From Caulobacter segnis (GTDB lineage: Bacteria > Pseudomonadota > Alphaproteobacteria > Caulobacterales > Caulobacteraceae), in contig NZ_CP082923.1 in assembly GCF_019931575.1 (NCBI RefSeq), positions 1,116,001 through 1,180,000 on the forward strand: a stretch of DNA of 64,000 nt. Reading direction: 5' to 3'. Made by a program: the position numbers and the translations under genes. The notes beneath the pieces are model-generated. The model searched no databases. It worked only from the letters and a program-made list of their open reading frames with translations, and was not told the DNA's origin. Shown piece after piece: positions 40,566-49,515 of the stretch (position 1 is its first letter; each line of letters opens with the position of its first letter).

Positions 40566-40679
40566 AAAACTGTCCTGACGTTCGACGGATTCTCATTTTT
40601 GCATCCGCTCCGCCGCGGCTCAAGCCGGCGTTCCGCCGTCCAGTCTGCAACGTCCGGGCGATCTCGTCCTTAAAACTAA

Positions 40680-40735
40680 TCAATCGATGAAGTAATTCAG
40701 ATCAAGCCCGTTGACCTTCAATCTACGATCATTAG
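40680..40735. promoter_or_regulatory. Divergent promoter region with both cluster motifs
   Basis: TCAATCGATGAAGTAA (40680-40695) and CTACGATCATTAG (40723-40735) lie between the second TetR gene and the TonB receptor. This is the only promoter where one copy of each shared motif is present 43 bp apart, suggesting joint control of substrate uptake. Confidence 0.6.
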
Positions 40736-40783
40736 GATTATCCCCAGGTCCCGGCAGTGGACCATGGGAGAGGGAGCTTCCGG

Positions 40784-43240
40784 ATGACGGGGAAAGCATA
40801 TCGCGCGGGCCTCATGGCGGCCTGCGCCGCATTGGCCCTGGGCGCCGAGATGGCGGTGGTCACTCAGGCGTTCGCCAACGAAACCACGCAAGGAGTGGCC
40901 GCGCCGGCCAACGAGCAGGCCGCCCGCCCGGGCGTGACCTCGGTGGACGAGATCATCGTCACCGCGCGGCGGCGCGACGAGCGCCTAATCGACGCCCCGG
41001 TGGCCATCTCGGCCATCGGCGGCAAGGCCCTGGCCACCTATTCGGTCACCCGGGTGTCGGACCTGGCGACGATGGTGCCCAGCCTGATCGCCGGCAAGGC
41101 GGCCTCGGGCTCGTCGGCCAGCATCTTCCTGCGCGGCGTCGGTTCGACGGCGCTAAGCGCGGGCTTCGACCAGTCGGTGTCGTTCGTGATGGACGGCTTG
41201 CCGATGAGCCGGGGCCGTGAGCTGAGCCTGCCGCAATACGACGTCCAGCGCGTCGAGGTGCTGAAAGGTCCTCAGGCGCTGTTCTACGGCAAGAACACCA
41301 CGGGCGGCCTGATCAGCATCGTCACCAACGGCCCGACCGCCACGCCCGAGGCCGGGATCAAGGCCGGCTACGGCTTCAAGGCGCGCGAGCGCTATGTCGA
41401 GGGCTATGTCTCCGGTCCGCTGAGCGACACGCTGCGCGCCCGCCTGGCTGGCCGTTACTCGAAGTCGGACGGCGCCTTCACCAACAGCGCCGCCGAGACC
41501 TACACCGACCCGCTGGGCATGCAGCGCCACCGCAACGCCAAGAAGCGCGGTGGCCAGGAGGTGTTCAGCGCCCGGGGCACGGTCGACTGGGACGCCGCGC
41601 CCAACCTGACCTTCCAGCTCAAGGCCGGTCTGACGGACCTGAAGGACGGCGGCCCGACCGATGTCCTCGAGCGCATCTGCGGCGGCGGCCGCACCACGCC
41701 GTTCGCGGCCAACGGCATTCCGCCCAGCCCGAACGCCGACTGCAAGATCAACGGGGTGAGCGACAGCTCGAGCATTCCGAGCCAGGTGGCCAAGGCCAAC
41801 TACCGCTACGCCCGTGACGGCAAGATGTACGCCGACTTCGCCTCGCAGTTCGCGGCCCTGACCAGCAATCTGACGGCGGGCAAGTTCGGGATCACCTCGA
41901 TCACGTCTTACTACCACTTCAAACAGACGGACCTGAATAACGTCGCCGGCGAGGCCTATCCGGCCACCTTCACCCAGCTGGCCGACTTCGAGCAGTTCGC
42001 CGAGGAGGTGCGCTTTCAGTCGAAGTTCGAAGGGCCGTTCAACGTGCTGTTCGGGGCCTTCTGGTCGAAGGGCGATTTCGACTTCAACACCGACGCCTAC
42101 ATCTTCCCGGTGCCGCTGGATCCCAGCACCGGAACCTATACGACCTTCAAGCGCGACAACGGCTTCAAGAGCGAGTCCTTCTCGGTCTTCGGCGAAGGCA
42201 CGCTGAACCTGTCGGACAAGCTGGAACTGGCGGGCGGCGCGCGCTGGTCGCACGAAGCGCGCGATTCCTACCAGTACGCGCTACCGGCCCACATCGCCTT
42301 CGCCGCGGCCTTCCCGGGCAACATCCGGTTCAAGGACAAGTTCAAGGACGACAACCTCTCGCCGCAGATCAGCGTCCGCTACAAGCCAGAGACCGACACC
42401 ACGCTCTACGCGGCCTACAAGCAGGGCTTCAAGTCTGGCGGCTTCAACATCTCGCAGGCGCTCAGCGCCGCCGCCAGCGTCGACGCCGGCCGGTTCGGCA
42501 GCGAGACGGCTGAGGGCGGCGAGGTCGGCCTGCGCACGATCCAGTTCGGGCACGACCTGTCGCTGAACGTCACCGCGTTCCAGTACACCTACAAGGACCT
42601 GCAGGTTCAGACCTTCGATCCGCAGTCGGTGTCACTGATCGCCGACAACGCCGGCAAGCTGCGCACGCGCGGCGTCGAGGCCGATTTCAACTACCGCGTC
42701 TCGTCCGCGCCGGGCCTCAGCATACGGGGCGCGGCGGCCTATAACGACGTGCAGTACATGGACTATGTCGGCCAGTGCTACAGCGGCCAGACCATCGCCC
42801 AGGGCTGCAACAGGCAACTGGTGGCCGGGGCCTATTCCGCCCAGGACTACAACGGCCGCACCCCGCCCAAGGCGCCCAAGTTCGCCGGCCGGTTCGGGGC
42901 CAGCTACGAGCGCGAGGTGTCGTCCAGCGCCACCCTGCGCCTGTCGGGCGATGTCAGCCGTACGTCCAAGTACAACTTCACCGACACGCTGCGTCCCGAT
43001 GGCTGGCAGTCCGGCTACACCAAGGTCGACGCCTCCATCAGCATCAGCGGGCCGGAGGATCGCTGGACCCTGGCCCTGATCGGCAAGAACCTGACGAACG
43101 AGCTGGTGGTCACCTCGGCCAACGACATCCCGTTCGCCGGCGGCACGGGCACCGGCACCAACACCGGCGTCCTGGCCGACATGTCCGCCTTCGTCGAGAA
43201 CCCGCGCGAGATCCTGCTGGAGCTGTCGCTGAAGTTCTGA
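40784..43240 (+). CDS. TonB-dependent outer membrane receptor
   Basis: An 818-residue receptor. It has a signal peptide (AYRAGLMAACAALALGAEMA, cut near residue 30), a TonB box (DEIIVTARRRDE), a plug with APVAISAIGGKAL, LRGVGSTALSAGFDQS and LKGPQALFYGKNTTGGLISI, and a long barrel ending NPREILLELSLKF with the terminal aromatic residue. It resembles the receptors Caulobacterales and sphingomonads use for hydrophobic or aromatic compounds rather than siderophores. ATG 40784 follows GGGAG by 7 bp. It heads an operon with ferredoxin, GMC oxidoreductase and an acyl-CoA dehydrogenase, so it probably imports the cluster's substrate. Confidence 0.93.
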   Translation: MTGKAYRAGLMAACAALALGAEMAVVTQAFANETTQGVAAPANEQAARPGVTSVDEIIVTARRRDERLIDAPVAISAIGGKALATYSVTRVSDLATMVPSLIAGKAASGSSASIFLRGVGSTALSAGFDQSVSFVMDGLPMSRGRELSLPQYDVQRVEVLKGPQALFYGKNTTGGLISIVTNGPTATPEAGIKAGYGFKARERYVEGYVSGPLSDTLRARLAGRYSKSDGAFTNSAAETYTDPLGMQRHRNAKKRGGQEVFSARGTVDWDAAPNLTFQLKAGLTDLKDGGPTDVLERICGGGRTTPFAANGIPPSPNADCKINGVSDSSSIPSQVAKANYRYARDGKMYADFASQFAALTSNLTAGKFGITSITSYYHFKQTDLNNVAGEAYPATFTQLADFEQFAEEVRFQSKFEGPFNVLFGAFWSKGDFDFNTDAYIFPVPLDPSTGTYTTFKRDNGFKSESFSVFGEGTLNLSDKLELAGGARWSHEARDSYQYALPAHIAFAAAFPGNIRFKDKFKDDNLSPQISVRYKPETDTTLYAAYKQGFKSGGFNISQALSAAASVDAGRFGSETAEGGEVGLRTIQFGHDLSLNVTAFQYTYKDLQVQTFDPQSVSLIADNAGKLRTRGVEADFNYRVSSAPGLSIRGAAAYNDVQYMDYVGQCYSGQTIAQGCNRQLVAGAYSAQDYNGRTPPKAPKFAGRFGASYEREVSSSATLRLSGDVSRTSKYNFTDTLRPDGWQSGYTKVDASISISGPEDRWTLALIGKNLTNELVVTSANDIPFAGGTGTGTNTGVLADMSAFVENPREILLELSLKF

Positions 43241-43246
43241 ACCCCC

Positions 43247-43276
43247 AGCGAGCGGGCACTCCCCCGTCCGTTCGCT
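43247..43276. other. Intergenic hairpin between receptor and ferredoxin
   Basis: AGCGAGCGG (43247-43255) can pair with CCGTTCGCT (43268-43276), nine pairs including one G-T, around a 12-base loop. There is no T-tract, so it may stabilise or partly attenuate the receptor message rather than terminate it. Confidence 0.45.
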
Positions 43277-43307
43277 CCCAGCTACGTGAAACGATCGAAA
43301 GACCCCC

Positions 43308-43625
43308 GTGCCCAGCCTCACTGTCATCACGCGCGACGAGACCCGACACCAGATCGAGGCCGAGGTCGGTCTCAGCGTCATGGAGATCATCCGCCGCGCC
43401 GGCTTCGACGAACTGGTGGCGCTGTGCGGCGGCTGCTGTTCCTGCGCGACCTGCCACGTCTATGTGAAGGCCGAGCACCTGGACCGCCTGGCGCCCATGG
43501 CCGGCGACGAGAACGACCTGCTCGACAGCTCCGAACATCGCGGCGACCGCTCGCGCCTGTCCTGCCAGCTGAAATTCGAAGCGGCGATGGACGGTCTGGA
43601 AGTGGCGATCGCGCCCGAAGACTGA
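43308..43625 (+). CDS. Adrenodoxin-type [2Fe-2S] ferredoxin
   Basis: A 105-residue electron carrier. The cluster ligands follow the adrenodoxin/putidaredoxin spacing: Cys-x5-Cys-x2-Cys in [15 protein letters not shown] and a fourth Cys in RLSCQLKF about 37 residues later. An extra Cys is present inside the first loop. The C-terminal acidic tail is typical for reductase docking. The start is GTG 43308. It most likely shuttles electrons from the FAD reductase at 34646 to the P450 at 38684, even though each is in a different operon; service to the Rieske enzyme is the alternative. Confidence 0.93.
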   Translation: MPSLTVITRDETRHQIEAEVGLSVMEIIRRAGFDELVALCGGCCSCATCHVYVKAEHLDRLAPMAGDENDLLDSSEHRGDRSRLSCQLKFEAAMDGLEVAIAPED

Positions 43626-43653
43626 TCCGCCTTTGACATCGGGAGACCAGGCC

Positions 43654-45270
43654 ATGGCCGACTACGACTACGTGATCGCCGGCGCCGGGGCGGCCGGCTG
43701 CGTGCTGGCCTATCGGCTGAGTCAGGACCCGTCGGTGCGGGTGGCCCTGATCGAGGCCGGTCCGCGCGACAACCACCCCTTCATCTCCATGCCCAAGGGC
43801 CTGGCCAAGGTGATGCAGGACCCCAAGCACCTGTGGGCCTACGCCAGCCGTCCCGAGGCCTCCACCGCCGGCCAGTCCGAGGTGTGGGTGCGCGGGCGCG
43901 TGCTGGGCGGGTCCACCTCGGTCAACGGCATGATGTACGTGCGCGGCCAGCCGGCGGACTTCGAGGCCATCGCCGAGGTGTCCAGCGACGACTGGCGCTG
44001 GGAGCACATCCAGGAGGCCTATCGCGCCCTGGAGGACCACGAGCTGGGCGCTGACGCCTCGCGCGGGGCCGGCGGGCCGCTGAAGGTCTCGATGCCGACC
44101 CTGAAGGACAGGCTCTCGGCCGCCCAGGTCGCGGCGGGTCGGGCGCTGGGCTGGAGGGTCAAGACCGACGTCAACGCCCCAGACGACGCGGTGTCGATCG
44201 GCTATGCGCCGCGCACCATCCACAAGGGCAAGCGCCAGAGCGCGGCCACCGCCTTCATCCATCCGATCGAGAAGCGCGCGAACCTGGCCATCCTGACCGA
44301 GCGAACGGTCAATCGCGTGATCTTCGAGGGCCGGCGCGCGGTCGGAGTCGAGATCCTGCGCGACGGCGCGGTCGAGACGATCCGCGCGGGCCGCGAGGTG
44401 ATCGTCTGCGGCGGCGCCATGGCCAGCCCGGCCATCCTGGAGCGCTCCGGGATCGGCGACGCCCAGCGGCTGGCGGCCCTGGGCGTCCCGGTCGTCCACG
44501 ACAATCCCGAGGTCGGCGAAGGCCTGATCGAGCACCGTGGCGTCATCATGCAGTGGAAGCTGAATCAGCAGGTCTCGCAGAACCGCGAGTTCTCCGGCTG
44601 GCGGCTGCTGCGGGCCACGGCGCGCTACTACCTGACCGGCGACGGGCCGATGTCCTCGGCGGCCTACGAGCTGGGCGGCTGGTTCAAGACCCGGCCCGGC
44701 CTGAACCGCCCCGACGCCCAGATGCTGATCGCGCCCTACAGCTTCGACTTCGCCAAGCAGCGGACCGCGCTGGAGCCGTTCCCGGGCATGAACGCGGTGG
44801 TCTATCCGCTGCGCCCGACCTCACGCGGCAGCATCCATATCGAGACCCGCGACCCGGACGCGGCGGCGACCTTCACGCCCAATTACCGGGCCACCGAGGC
44901 CGACCGCCAGTCGATGGTCGGGGCGATCCGGGTGATGCGCGACTACGCCGCCCAGTCGCCCCTGGCCGAACTGATCGCCGAGGAGACCATGCCAGGCCCG
45001 GCCGTCCGGACGGACGCCGAGATCCTGGACGCCTATGACCGCTTCGGCACCTGCGGCTATCACGCCGTGGGCAGCTGCCGGATGGGTTCGGACCCGCGCT
45101 CGGTGGTCGATCCCAAGCTGCGGGTGCGGGGCGTCACGGGGCTGCGGGTGATGGACACCTCGATCATGCCGGCCATCCCCGCCGGCAACACCAATGGTCC
45201 GACCATGGCCATGGCCTGGCGCGCCGCCGACCTGATCCTGGCCGACGCCAAGGCCGAGGTCACCGGATGA
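43654..45270 (+). CDS. GMC-family FAD oxidoreductase (alcohol dehydrogenase type)
   Basis: A 538-residue flavoprotein of the choline dehydrogenase/glucose-methanol-choline family. The FAD motif YDYVIAGAGAAGCVLAYRL opens the protein, GMC signature 1 is VRGRVLGGSTSVNGMMYVRG, and signature 2 is GGAMASPAILERSGIGD. The active-site His lies in GYHAVGSCRMGSDP, with a second conserved His/Asn region in MPAIPAGNTNGPTMAMAW. It would oxidise a primary alcohol, for example the product of the P450, to an aldehyde. ATG 43654 follows GGGAG. Its stop overlaps the next gene by an ATGA junction. Confidence 0.93.
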   Translation: MADYDYVIAGAGAAGCVLAYRLSQDPSVRVALIEAGPRDNHPFISMPKGLAKVMQDPKHLWAYASRPEASTAGQSEVWVRGRVLGGSTSVNGMMYVRGQPADFEAIAEVSSDDWRWEHIQEAYRALEDHELGADASRGAGGPLKVSMPTLKDRLSAAQVAAGRALGWRVKTDVNAPDDAVSIGYAPRTIHKGKRQSAATAFIHPIEKRANLAILTERTVNRVIFEGRRAVGVEILRDGAVETIRAGREVIVCGGAMASPAILERSGIGDAQRLAALGVPVVHDNPEVGEGLIEHRGVIMQWKLNQQVSQNREFSGWRLLRATARYYLTGDGPMSSAAYELGGWFKTRPGLNRPDAQMLIAPYSFDFAKQRTALEPFPGMNAVVYPLRPTSRGSIHIETRDPDAAATFTPNYRATEADRQSMVGAIRVMRDYAAQSPLAELIAEETMPGPAVRTDAEILDAYDRFGTCGYHAVGSCRMGSDPRSVVDPKLRVRGVTGLRVMDTSIMPAIPAGNTNGPTMAMAWRAADLILADAKAEVTG

Positions 45271-46277
45271 GCTTCGATCACCACCAACTGAAGGACGCCC
45301 TGCTGGGCCGCCTGTCGTCGGTCGGCGCCAACGAGGCCTGGCGCGAGCTGCACGCGGCCGGGGTCACCAGCCTGCGGATCCCCGAGGCGCGAGGCGGGCT
45401 TGGCCTGACCTTCGCCGACGCCGAGCCCGTGCTGGAGGCCCTGGGCGAGCTGTGCCTGCCGACGCCGTTCCTGGAGACGGGGATCATCGCCGCCGGTCTG
45501 CTGGCGCGGTCGCCGACGCCGGAGGGCGACGTCCTGCTTGAGGAGATGGCGCGAGCCGGCGCGGTCGTCGCCGTCGCCGGACTGGAGAGCGCCGACCACG
45601 TCTCGGCCCTGCCCGAAGGCGATGGCTGGCGGCTGCGGGGCGAGGCCAAGGTGGTGGTCGACGCCCTGGCGGCGCGGACCCGGCTGGTCGCCGCCGACGC
45701 CGGGGTCTTCCTCGTCGATCAGGGCGCGGTGGGGCTGTCGATGCGGCCCGTGGCGACGATCGATGGCCGCATGGCCGCCGACGTCACCTTCGCCGGCGTC
45801 GAGGCAGGCTCGCCGATCGCGCCGGCCTTTGATCTCGCCCTCGCGCGGGACGAGGCCGTCGCGGCGATCTGCGTCGAGGCCGCCGGCCTGATGCGCCGGC
45901 TGGTGCGCGACACGGTCGGCTACGCCAAGCAACGGCGACAGTTCGACCAGCCGCTGGGCGCGTTCCAGGTGGTGCAGCACCGGCTGGTCGACATGAACAT
46001 CCAGGCCCGCCGCGCCAGCGCCATCGCCCGGCGGGCGGTGATGGCCATCGACGGCGGTCTGGCTTCGCGCGCTCGCATGGTCAGCGCCGCCAAGGTCACT
46101 ATCTGCCGCGCCGGCCGCTTCGTCGGCCAGAGCGCCGTGCAGCTGCACGGCGGCATGGGCATGACCGAGGAGTTGCCGATCGGGCGCTGCTTCAAGCGGC
46201 TGACCGTGATCGAGGGCCAGCTGGGCGGCGCCGACCATCATTTGACGAGGTTCTCGGTGACTGGCGCGGCGGCCTGA
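45267..46277 (+). CDS. Acyl-CoA dehydrogenase, short subunit-like (336 aa)
   Basis: A 336-residue acyl-CoA dehydrogenase-fold protein, shorter than the ~390-residue norm. The N-terminal helical domain (GVTSLRIPEARGGLGLTFAD, EPVLEALGELCLPTPFLETG) and C-terminal FAD-binding helices (GYAKQRRQFDQPLGAFQVVQ, SAVQLHGGMGMTEELPIGRC) are present. The middle beta-domain is divergent and lacks the usual MTEPxAGSD loop. This resembles the small, FAD-poor subunits of heteromeric acyl-CoA dehydrogenases in steroid degraders (FadE28/ChsE1-like). The likely partner is the converging gene 46302-47510. It is translationally coupled to the GMC gene. Confidence 0.85.
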   Translation: MSFDHHQLKDALLGRLSSVGANEAWRELHAAGVTSLRIPEARGGLGLTFADAEPVLEALGELCLPTPFLETGIIAAGLLARSPTPEGDVLLEEMARAGAVVAVAGLESADHVSALPEGDGWRLRGEAKVVVDALAARTRLVAADAGVFLVDQGAVGLSMRPVATIDGRMAADVTFAGVEAGSPIAPAFDLALARDEAVAAICVEAAGLMRRLVRDTVGYAKQRRQFDQPLGAFQVVQHRLVDMNIQARRASAIARRAVMAIDGGLASRARMVSAAKVTICRAGRFVGQSAVQLHGGMGMTEELPIGRCFKRLTVIEGQLGGADHHLTRFSVTGAAA

Positions 46278-46297
46278 CGGGCCGCCGCGCGTCTTTT
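46268..46297. terminator. Weak terminator between converging acyl-CoA dehydrogenase genes
   Basis: GGCGGCC (46268-46274) pairs with GGCCGCC (46280-46286); the stop codon of the upstream gene lies in the loop. A TCTTTT stretch follows at 46292-46297 after 5 extra bases, so termination may be inefficient. Confidence 0.45.
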
Positions 46298-46301
46298 CCC
46301 G

Positions 46302-47510
46302 CTAGAGCCCCAGTTCGGCCTTCGCCAGGATACCGCGCTGGATCTCGTTGGCGCCGGCATAGATCGTTCCTGCCCGTTCGTTCAGATAGCGCAGAGGCGC
46401 GATGGCCCGCCAAGGTTCGCCGCTGCTGTAATCGTCCAGCGGCAGGGGATGGCCGATCACCGGACCGCCCGGAACCGACACCCCCGGCTGCCAGGCGCGG
46501 GCCAGGGGACCGGCGGCCTCCAGCGCCAGCTCCGTCACCCGCTGCTGCAGCTCGGTGCCCAGGATCTTCATCATCGAGGCGTCGGTTCCGATCGCCTTGT
46601 CGGCCGAGAGCGCCGACAGGATCTCGGCCTCCAGGGCGTCCAGCACCTCAACCTCGATCTCGGTCTCGGCAACACGGGCGGCCAGCAGGGGATTGGCCGC
46701 CAGCTCGTCGCCCGCCTGCCGGCGCAGGGCGTCCAGCTTGACCCGCAGCTCGGGCGCGTAGGCGCTGCCGCCGCGCTCGTATTCCAGCAGATATTTGGCG
46801 ACCGTCCAGCCCTGGTCCAGCCCGCCGACGACATTGGCGACCGGCACGCGGACCTCGTCGAAGAACACCTGGTTCTGGATCGCCTCGCCCGAGGACATGA
46901 CGATCGGACGCACGGTGACGCCGGGGCTCTTCATGTCGATCAGCAGGAAGGTGATGCCCTGCTGCTTGCGGCCGCTGGCGTCGGTGCGGACCAGGCAGAA
47001 CATCCAGTTGGCGACATTGGCGTGGGTGGTCCAGATCTTGGTCCCGGTGCAGATCAGGTCGTCGCCGTCGCGCTCGGCCCGCATGGCCAGGGCCGCCAAG
47101 TCCGAGCCGGCCTGGGGCTCGGAATAGCCTTGGCACCACAGGTGCTCGCCGCTCAGCATCCTGGGGAGGAAGAAGGCCTTCTGGGCCGGGTCGCCGAACG
47201 CTATGATCGCCGGGCCGACCATGTTGATGCCCAGCGGCGAGGTCGGGGCGCCGGCCAGCAGCCGCTCGCGCTGGAAGATGTAGCGCTGCACGGCGGTCCA
47301 GCCGCAGCCGCCGTACTCGACCGGCCAGGACGGCGCGGCCCAGCCTTGCGCGTGCAGCAGGGCCTGCCATTCCAGCTGGGCCTCGTGGTCGCAATAGACG
47401 CTGGTCATCAGCGTCCCGGCGCGCCGCAGCGAGGGCGTCAGGGCGCGGTCGAGGAAGGCCCTGACCTCGTCCCGGAAGGCCGCGTCGCGCGGCGACAGGG
47501 CCAGGGTCAT
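46302..47510 (-). CDS. Acyl-CoA dehydrogenase (402 aa)
   Basis: A 402-residue FAD enzyme introducing an alpha,beta double bond into an acyl-CoA. The FAD/substrate loop is QGYSEPQAGSDLAALAMRAE, the adenine-binding part includes LICTGTKIWTTHANVANWMF, and the C-terminal segment has RYLNERAGTIYAGANEIQRG. It is the usual length for a full subunit and the likely partner of the short 45267-46277 protein. ATG 47510 overlaps the stop of the aldehyde dehydrogenase (ATGA), so these two are one operon expressed from the promoter near 49034. The frame is open further upstream but that part overlaps the aldehyde dehydrogenase. Confidence 0.92.
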   Translation of the reverse strand: MTLALSPRDAAFRDEVRAFLDRALTPSLRRAGTLMTSVYCDHEAQLEWQALLHAQGWAAPSWPVEYGGCGWTAVQRYIFQRERLLAGAPTSPLGINMVGPAIIAFGDPAQKAFFLPRMLSGEHLWCQGYSEPQAGSDLAALAMRAERDGDDLICTGTKIWTTHANVANWMFCLVRTDASGRKQQGITFLLIDMKSPGVTVRPIVMSSGEAIQNQVFFDEVRVPVANVVGGLDQGWTVAKYLLEYERGGSAYAPELRVKLDALRRQAGDELAANPLLAARVAETEIEVEVLDALEAEILSALSADKAIGTDASMMKILGTELQQRVTELALEAAGPLARAWQPGVSVPGGPVIGHPLPLDDYSSGEPWRAIAPLRYLNERAGTIYAGANEIQRGILAKAELGL

Positions 47511-48967
47511 TCGGCGGCCACCTTGGTCGCGGGCGTCTTGGGGATGTAGATCGCCTTGGGGCGCGTGAATTCCAGCAGGCCCGGCAGGCCGTTCTCCTGG
47601 CCGAAGCCCGACTGCTTGGCCCCGGCCAGCGGGGTGAATGGCGTCGACTGGAGGTTCTGGTTGATCCACACCGTGCCGGTGTCCAAGCGATGGGCGATGG
47701 CGACAGCCTGTTCGACATCGGCCGACCACACCGCGCCGGCCAGGCCGTATTCAGTGTCGTTGGCGCGGCGGACCACGTCGTCGATGTCGCTGAACTTCAA
47801 GAGCGGCAACACCGGGCCGAAGGCTTCCTCGGTCACCACGCGGGCGTCGTCCGGCGGATTGTCGACCAGGGTCAGGGGCACGAAGTAGCCGCGCTCGGGC
47901 ACCTGGCCGCCCTCCAGCAGGGTCAGGCCCTGCCGGCGAGCCTCGTCGATCAGGCCCAGCACGCGGCGATACTGCGGCTCGTTCTGCACCGGGCCGTAGC
48001 GGACGCCCTGCTGGGTCCCGTCGCCCACCGGCAGGTCCTTGGCCAGCTGGTGCAGGCGGTCGCGCAGGCGATCGTAGATGTCCTCGTGGATGAACAGCCG
48101 CTTGGTCGCCACGCAGACCTGGGCGGTGTTGTGGAAGGCGCCTTCGAACAGCTGGGCCGCCACGGCGTCGACATCGACGTCGGGCAGGACGATGGCCGCG
48201 TCGTTGCCGCCCAGCTCCAGGGTGATGCGTTTGAGGTCGCGGGCGGCGCTCTCCATCACCCGGCGGCCGGTGGCGGTCGAGCCGGTGAACGAGATCTTGG
48301 CGAAGCCCTTGTGAGCGGTCATCAGCGGGCCCAGTTCGTCGCCGCCGTTGATGACGTTCAGCACGCCGGGCGGAAAGACGCCCCGCAGCAGCTCGCCGAT
48401 CCGCAGGGTGGTCAGGGGCGTAAACGGCGAGGGCTTCACCACGATGGTGTTGCCGGCCATCAGGGCCGGGCCGATCTTCCAGATCGCCAGCAGCACCGGG
48501 AAGTTCCACGGCACGATGGCGCAGACCACGCCTAGAGGCACGTGATGCACCTCGATGCGGCGCGTGGCGGTGTCCTCGGTGACGTCGACCGGGATGTCCA
48601 GCATGGTCCCGGCCTTCAGCCACATGGCCGCGCCCTTGATCTCGGCCGTCGCGCCGGGGAGGGGACGACCTTGCTCGCGGGTGAACAGCGCGGCGAGCTC
48701 TGCGGCGTGGTCGTCGATGATCTGGGCGGCCTTCAGCAACAGGGCCTTGCGTTCCGCAAGGGGAGTGGCGCTCCAGTCCTTGAACGCCCGTTGGGCGGCG
48801 GCCACCGCGCGGTCCAGATCGGCGGCGTCGGCGGTCGGCGCCTGGGCGAAGACCTCGCCCGTGGCGGGGTTGCGCACCGCGATCGTGGCGGCGGTCTTCA
48901 CCGCCTCGCCGTCGATGGTCAGGGCGTAGGTCTGGTCGAATGGGGTCTGGTCGGATGGGGTCGACAT
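47507..48967 (-). CDS. Aldehyde dehydrogenase
   Basis: A 486-residue NAD(P)-dependent aldehyde dehydrogenase converting an aldehyde to a carboxylic acid. Conserved parts are VVCAIVPWNFPVLLAIWKIG, ANTIVVKPSPFTPL-like GNTIVVKPSPFTP, ISFTGSTATGRRVM, the catalytic Glu in ITLELGGNDAAIVLPDVD, the nucleophile in FHNTAQVCVATKRLF, and EAFGPVLPLLKFSD near the C-terminus. It fits downstream of the GMC alcohol oxidase in the proposed order. ATG 48967 is preceded by GGAG at 9 bp; the extension to 49006 reads into the promoter gap containing the shared operator. Confidence 0.94.
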   Translation of the reverse strand: MSTPSDQTPFDQTYALTIDGEAVKTAATIAVRNPATGEVFAQAPTADAADLDRAVAAAQRAFKDWSATPLAERKALLLKAAQIIDDHAAELAALFTREQGRPLPGATAEIKGAAMWLKAGTMLDIPVDVTEDTATRRIEVHHVPLGVVCAIVPWNFPVLLAIWKIGPALMAGNTIVVKPSPFTPLTTLRIGELLRGVFPPGVLNVINGGDELGPLMTAHKGFAKISFTGSTATGRRVMESAARDLKRITLELGGNDAAIVLPDVDVDAVAAQLFEGAFHNTAQVCVATKRLFIHEDIYDRLRDRLHQLAKDLPVGDGTQQGVRYGPVQNEPQYRRVLGLIDEARRQGLTLLEGGQVPERGYFVPLTLVDNPPDDARVVTEEAFGPVLPLLKFSDIDDVVRRANDTEYGLAGAVWSADVEQAVAIAHRLDTGTVWINQNLQSTPFTPLAGAKQSGFGQENGLPGLLEFTRPKAIYIPKTPATKVAAE

Positions 48968-49033
48968 GAGCGTGATCTCCTCGCCGTTGTGGTCCTCGGG
49001 ATGCATCGCCCCGCGGCTGCTTGTCGGTTCAAT

Positions 49034-49046
49034 CTAATGACGTTAG
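49034..49046. promoter_or_regulatory. CTAAYGWCRTTAG operator in divergent promoter
   Basis: CTAATGACGTTAG is the best-conserved copy of the motif, near-perfectly palindromic, in the 125-bp gap between the aldehyde dehydrogenase (leftwards) and GFA-like (rightwards) genes. It would allow one dimer to control both operons. Confidence 0.65.
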
Positions 49047-49092
49047 ATAAAATCGAAATCAAGATGGCCTGAAGGCCTCGGGAGGAGAGAAG

Positions 49093-49515
49093 ATGACCGA
49101 CCAGGGAGCCTTGCACGGCGGCTGCAACTGCGGCGCCGTGCGCTACGAGATCGCCGCGCCGCCGCTGGCGGTGATCGCCTGCCACTGCACCAGCTGCCGG
49201 CGGCAGTCGGGCGCGGCCTTTTCGGTCAATCTGGTCGTCAGAGCCGACACGATGAGCGTCGAGGGCGACCTGGCCAGCTGGCTGGATCCCGACACCGAGA
49301 GCGGCGCGCCGATCGAGCGGCAGTTCTGCGGGACGTGCGGCTCGCCGATCCGCTCGGTCCCGACGGCGGCGCCGAAGATGATCGCGCTGAAGGCCGGGAC
49401 ACTGGACGCGCCGGAGTCCTTCGCGCCGCAAATGCACATCTGGACCCGTTCGGCCCTGCCGTGGGCGGCCATTCCCGAAGGCTTGCCGCGCTTCGAGAAA
49501 GGGCCGGCGGCGTGA
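49093..49515 (+). CDS. GFA-family zinc protein
   Basis: A 140-residue protein of the glutathione-dependent formaldehyde-activating enzyme-like family. Zinc ligands are arranged as expected: GGCNCGAVRYE, ACHCTSCRRQSGAAF and FCGTCGSPI. Members have this cysteine-rich fold but rarely a proven activity; a role with formaldehyde or another small electrophile released by oxidative demethylation would fit a P450/Rieske cluster. It opens the rightward operon and its stop overlaps the GTG start of the CoA-transferase by 4 bp. Confidence 0.9.
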   Translation: MTDQGALHGGCNCGAVRYEIAAPPLAVIACHCTSCRRQSGAAFSVNLVVRADTMSVEGDLASWLDPDTESGAPIERQFCGTCGSPIRSVPTAAPKMIALKAGTLDAPESFAPQMHIWTRSALPWAAIPEGLPRFEKGPAA

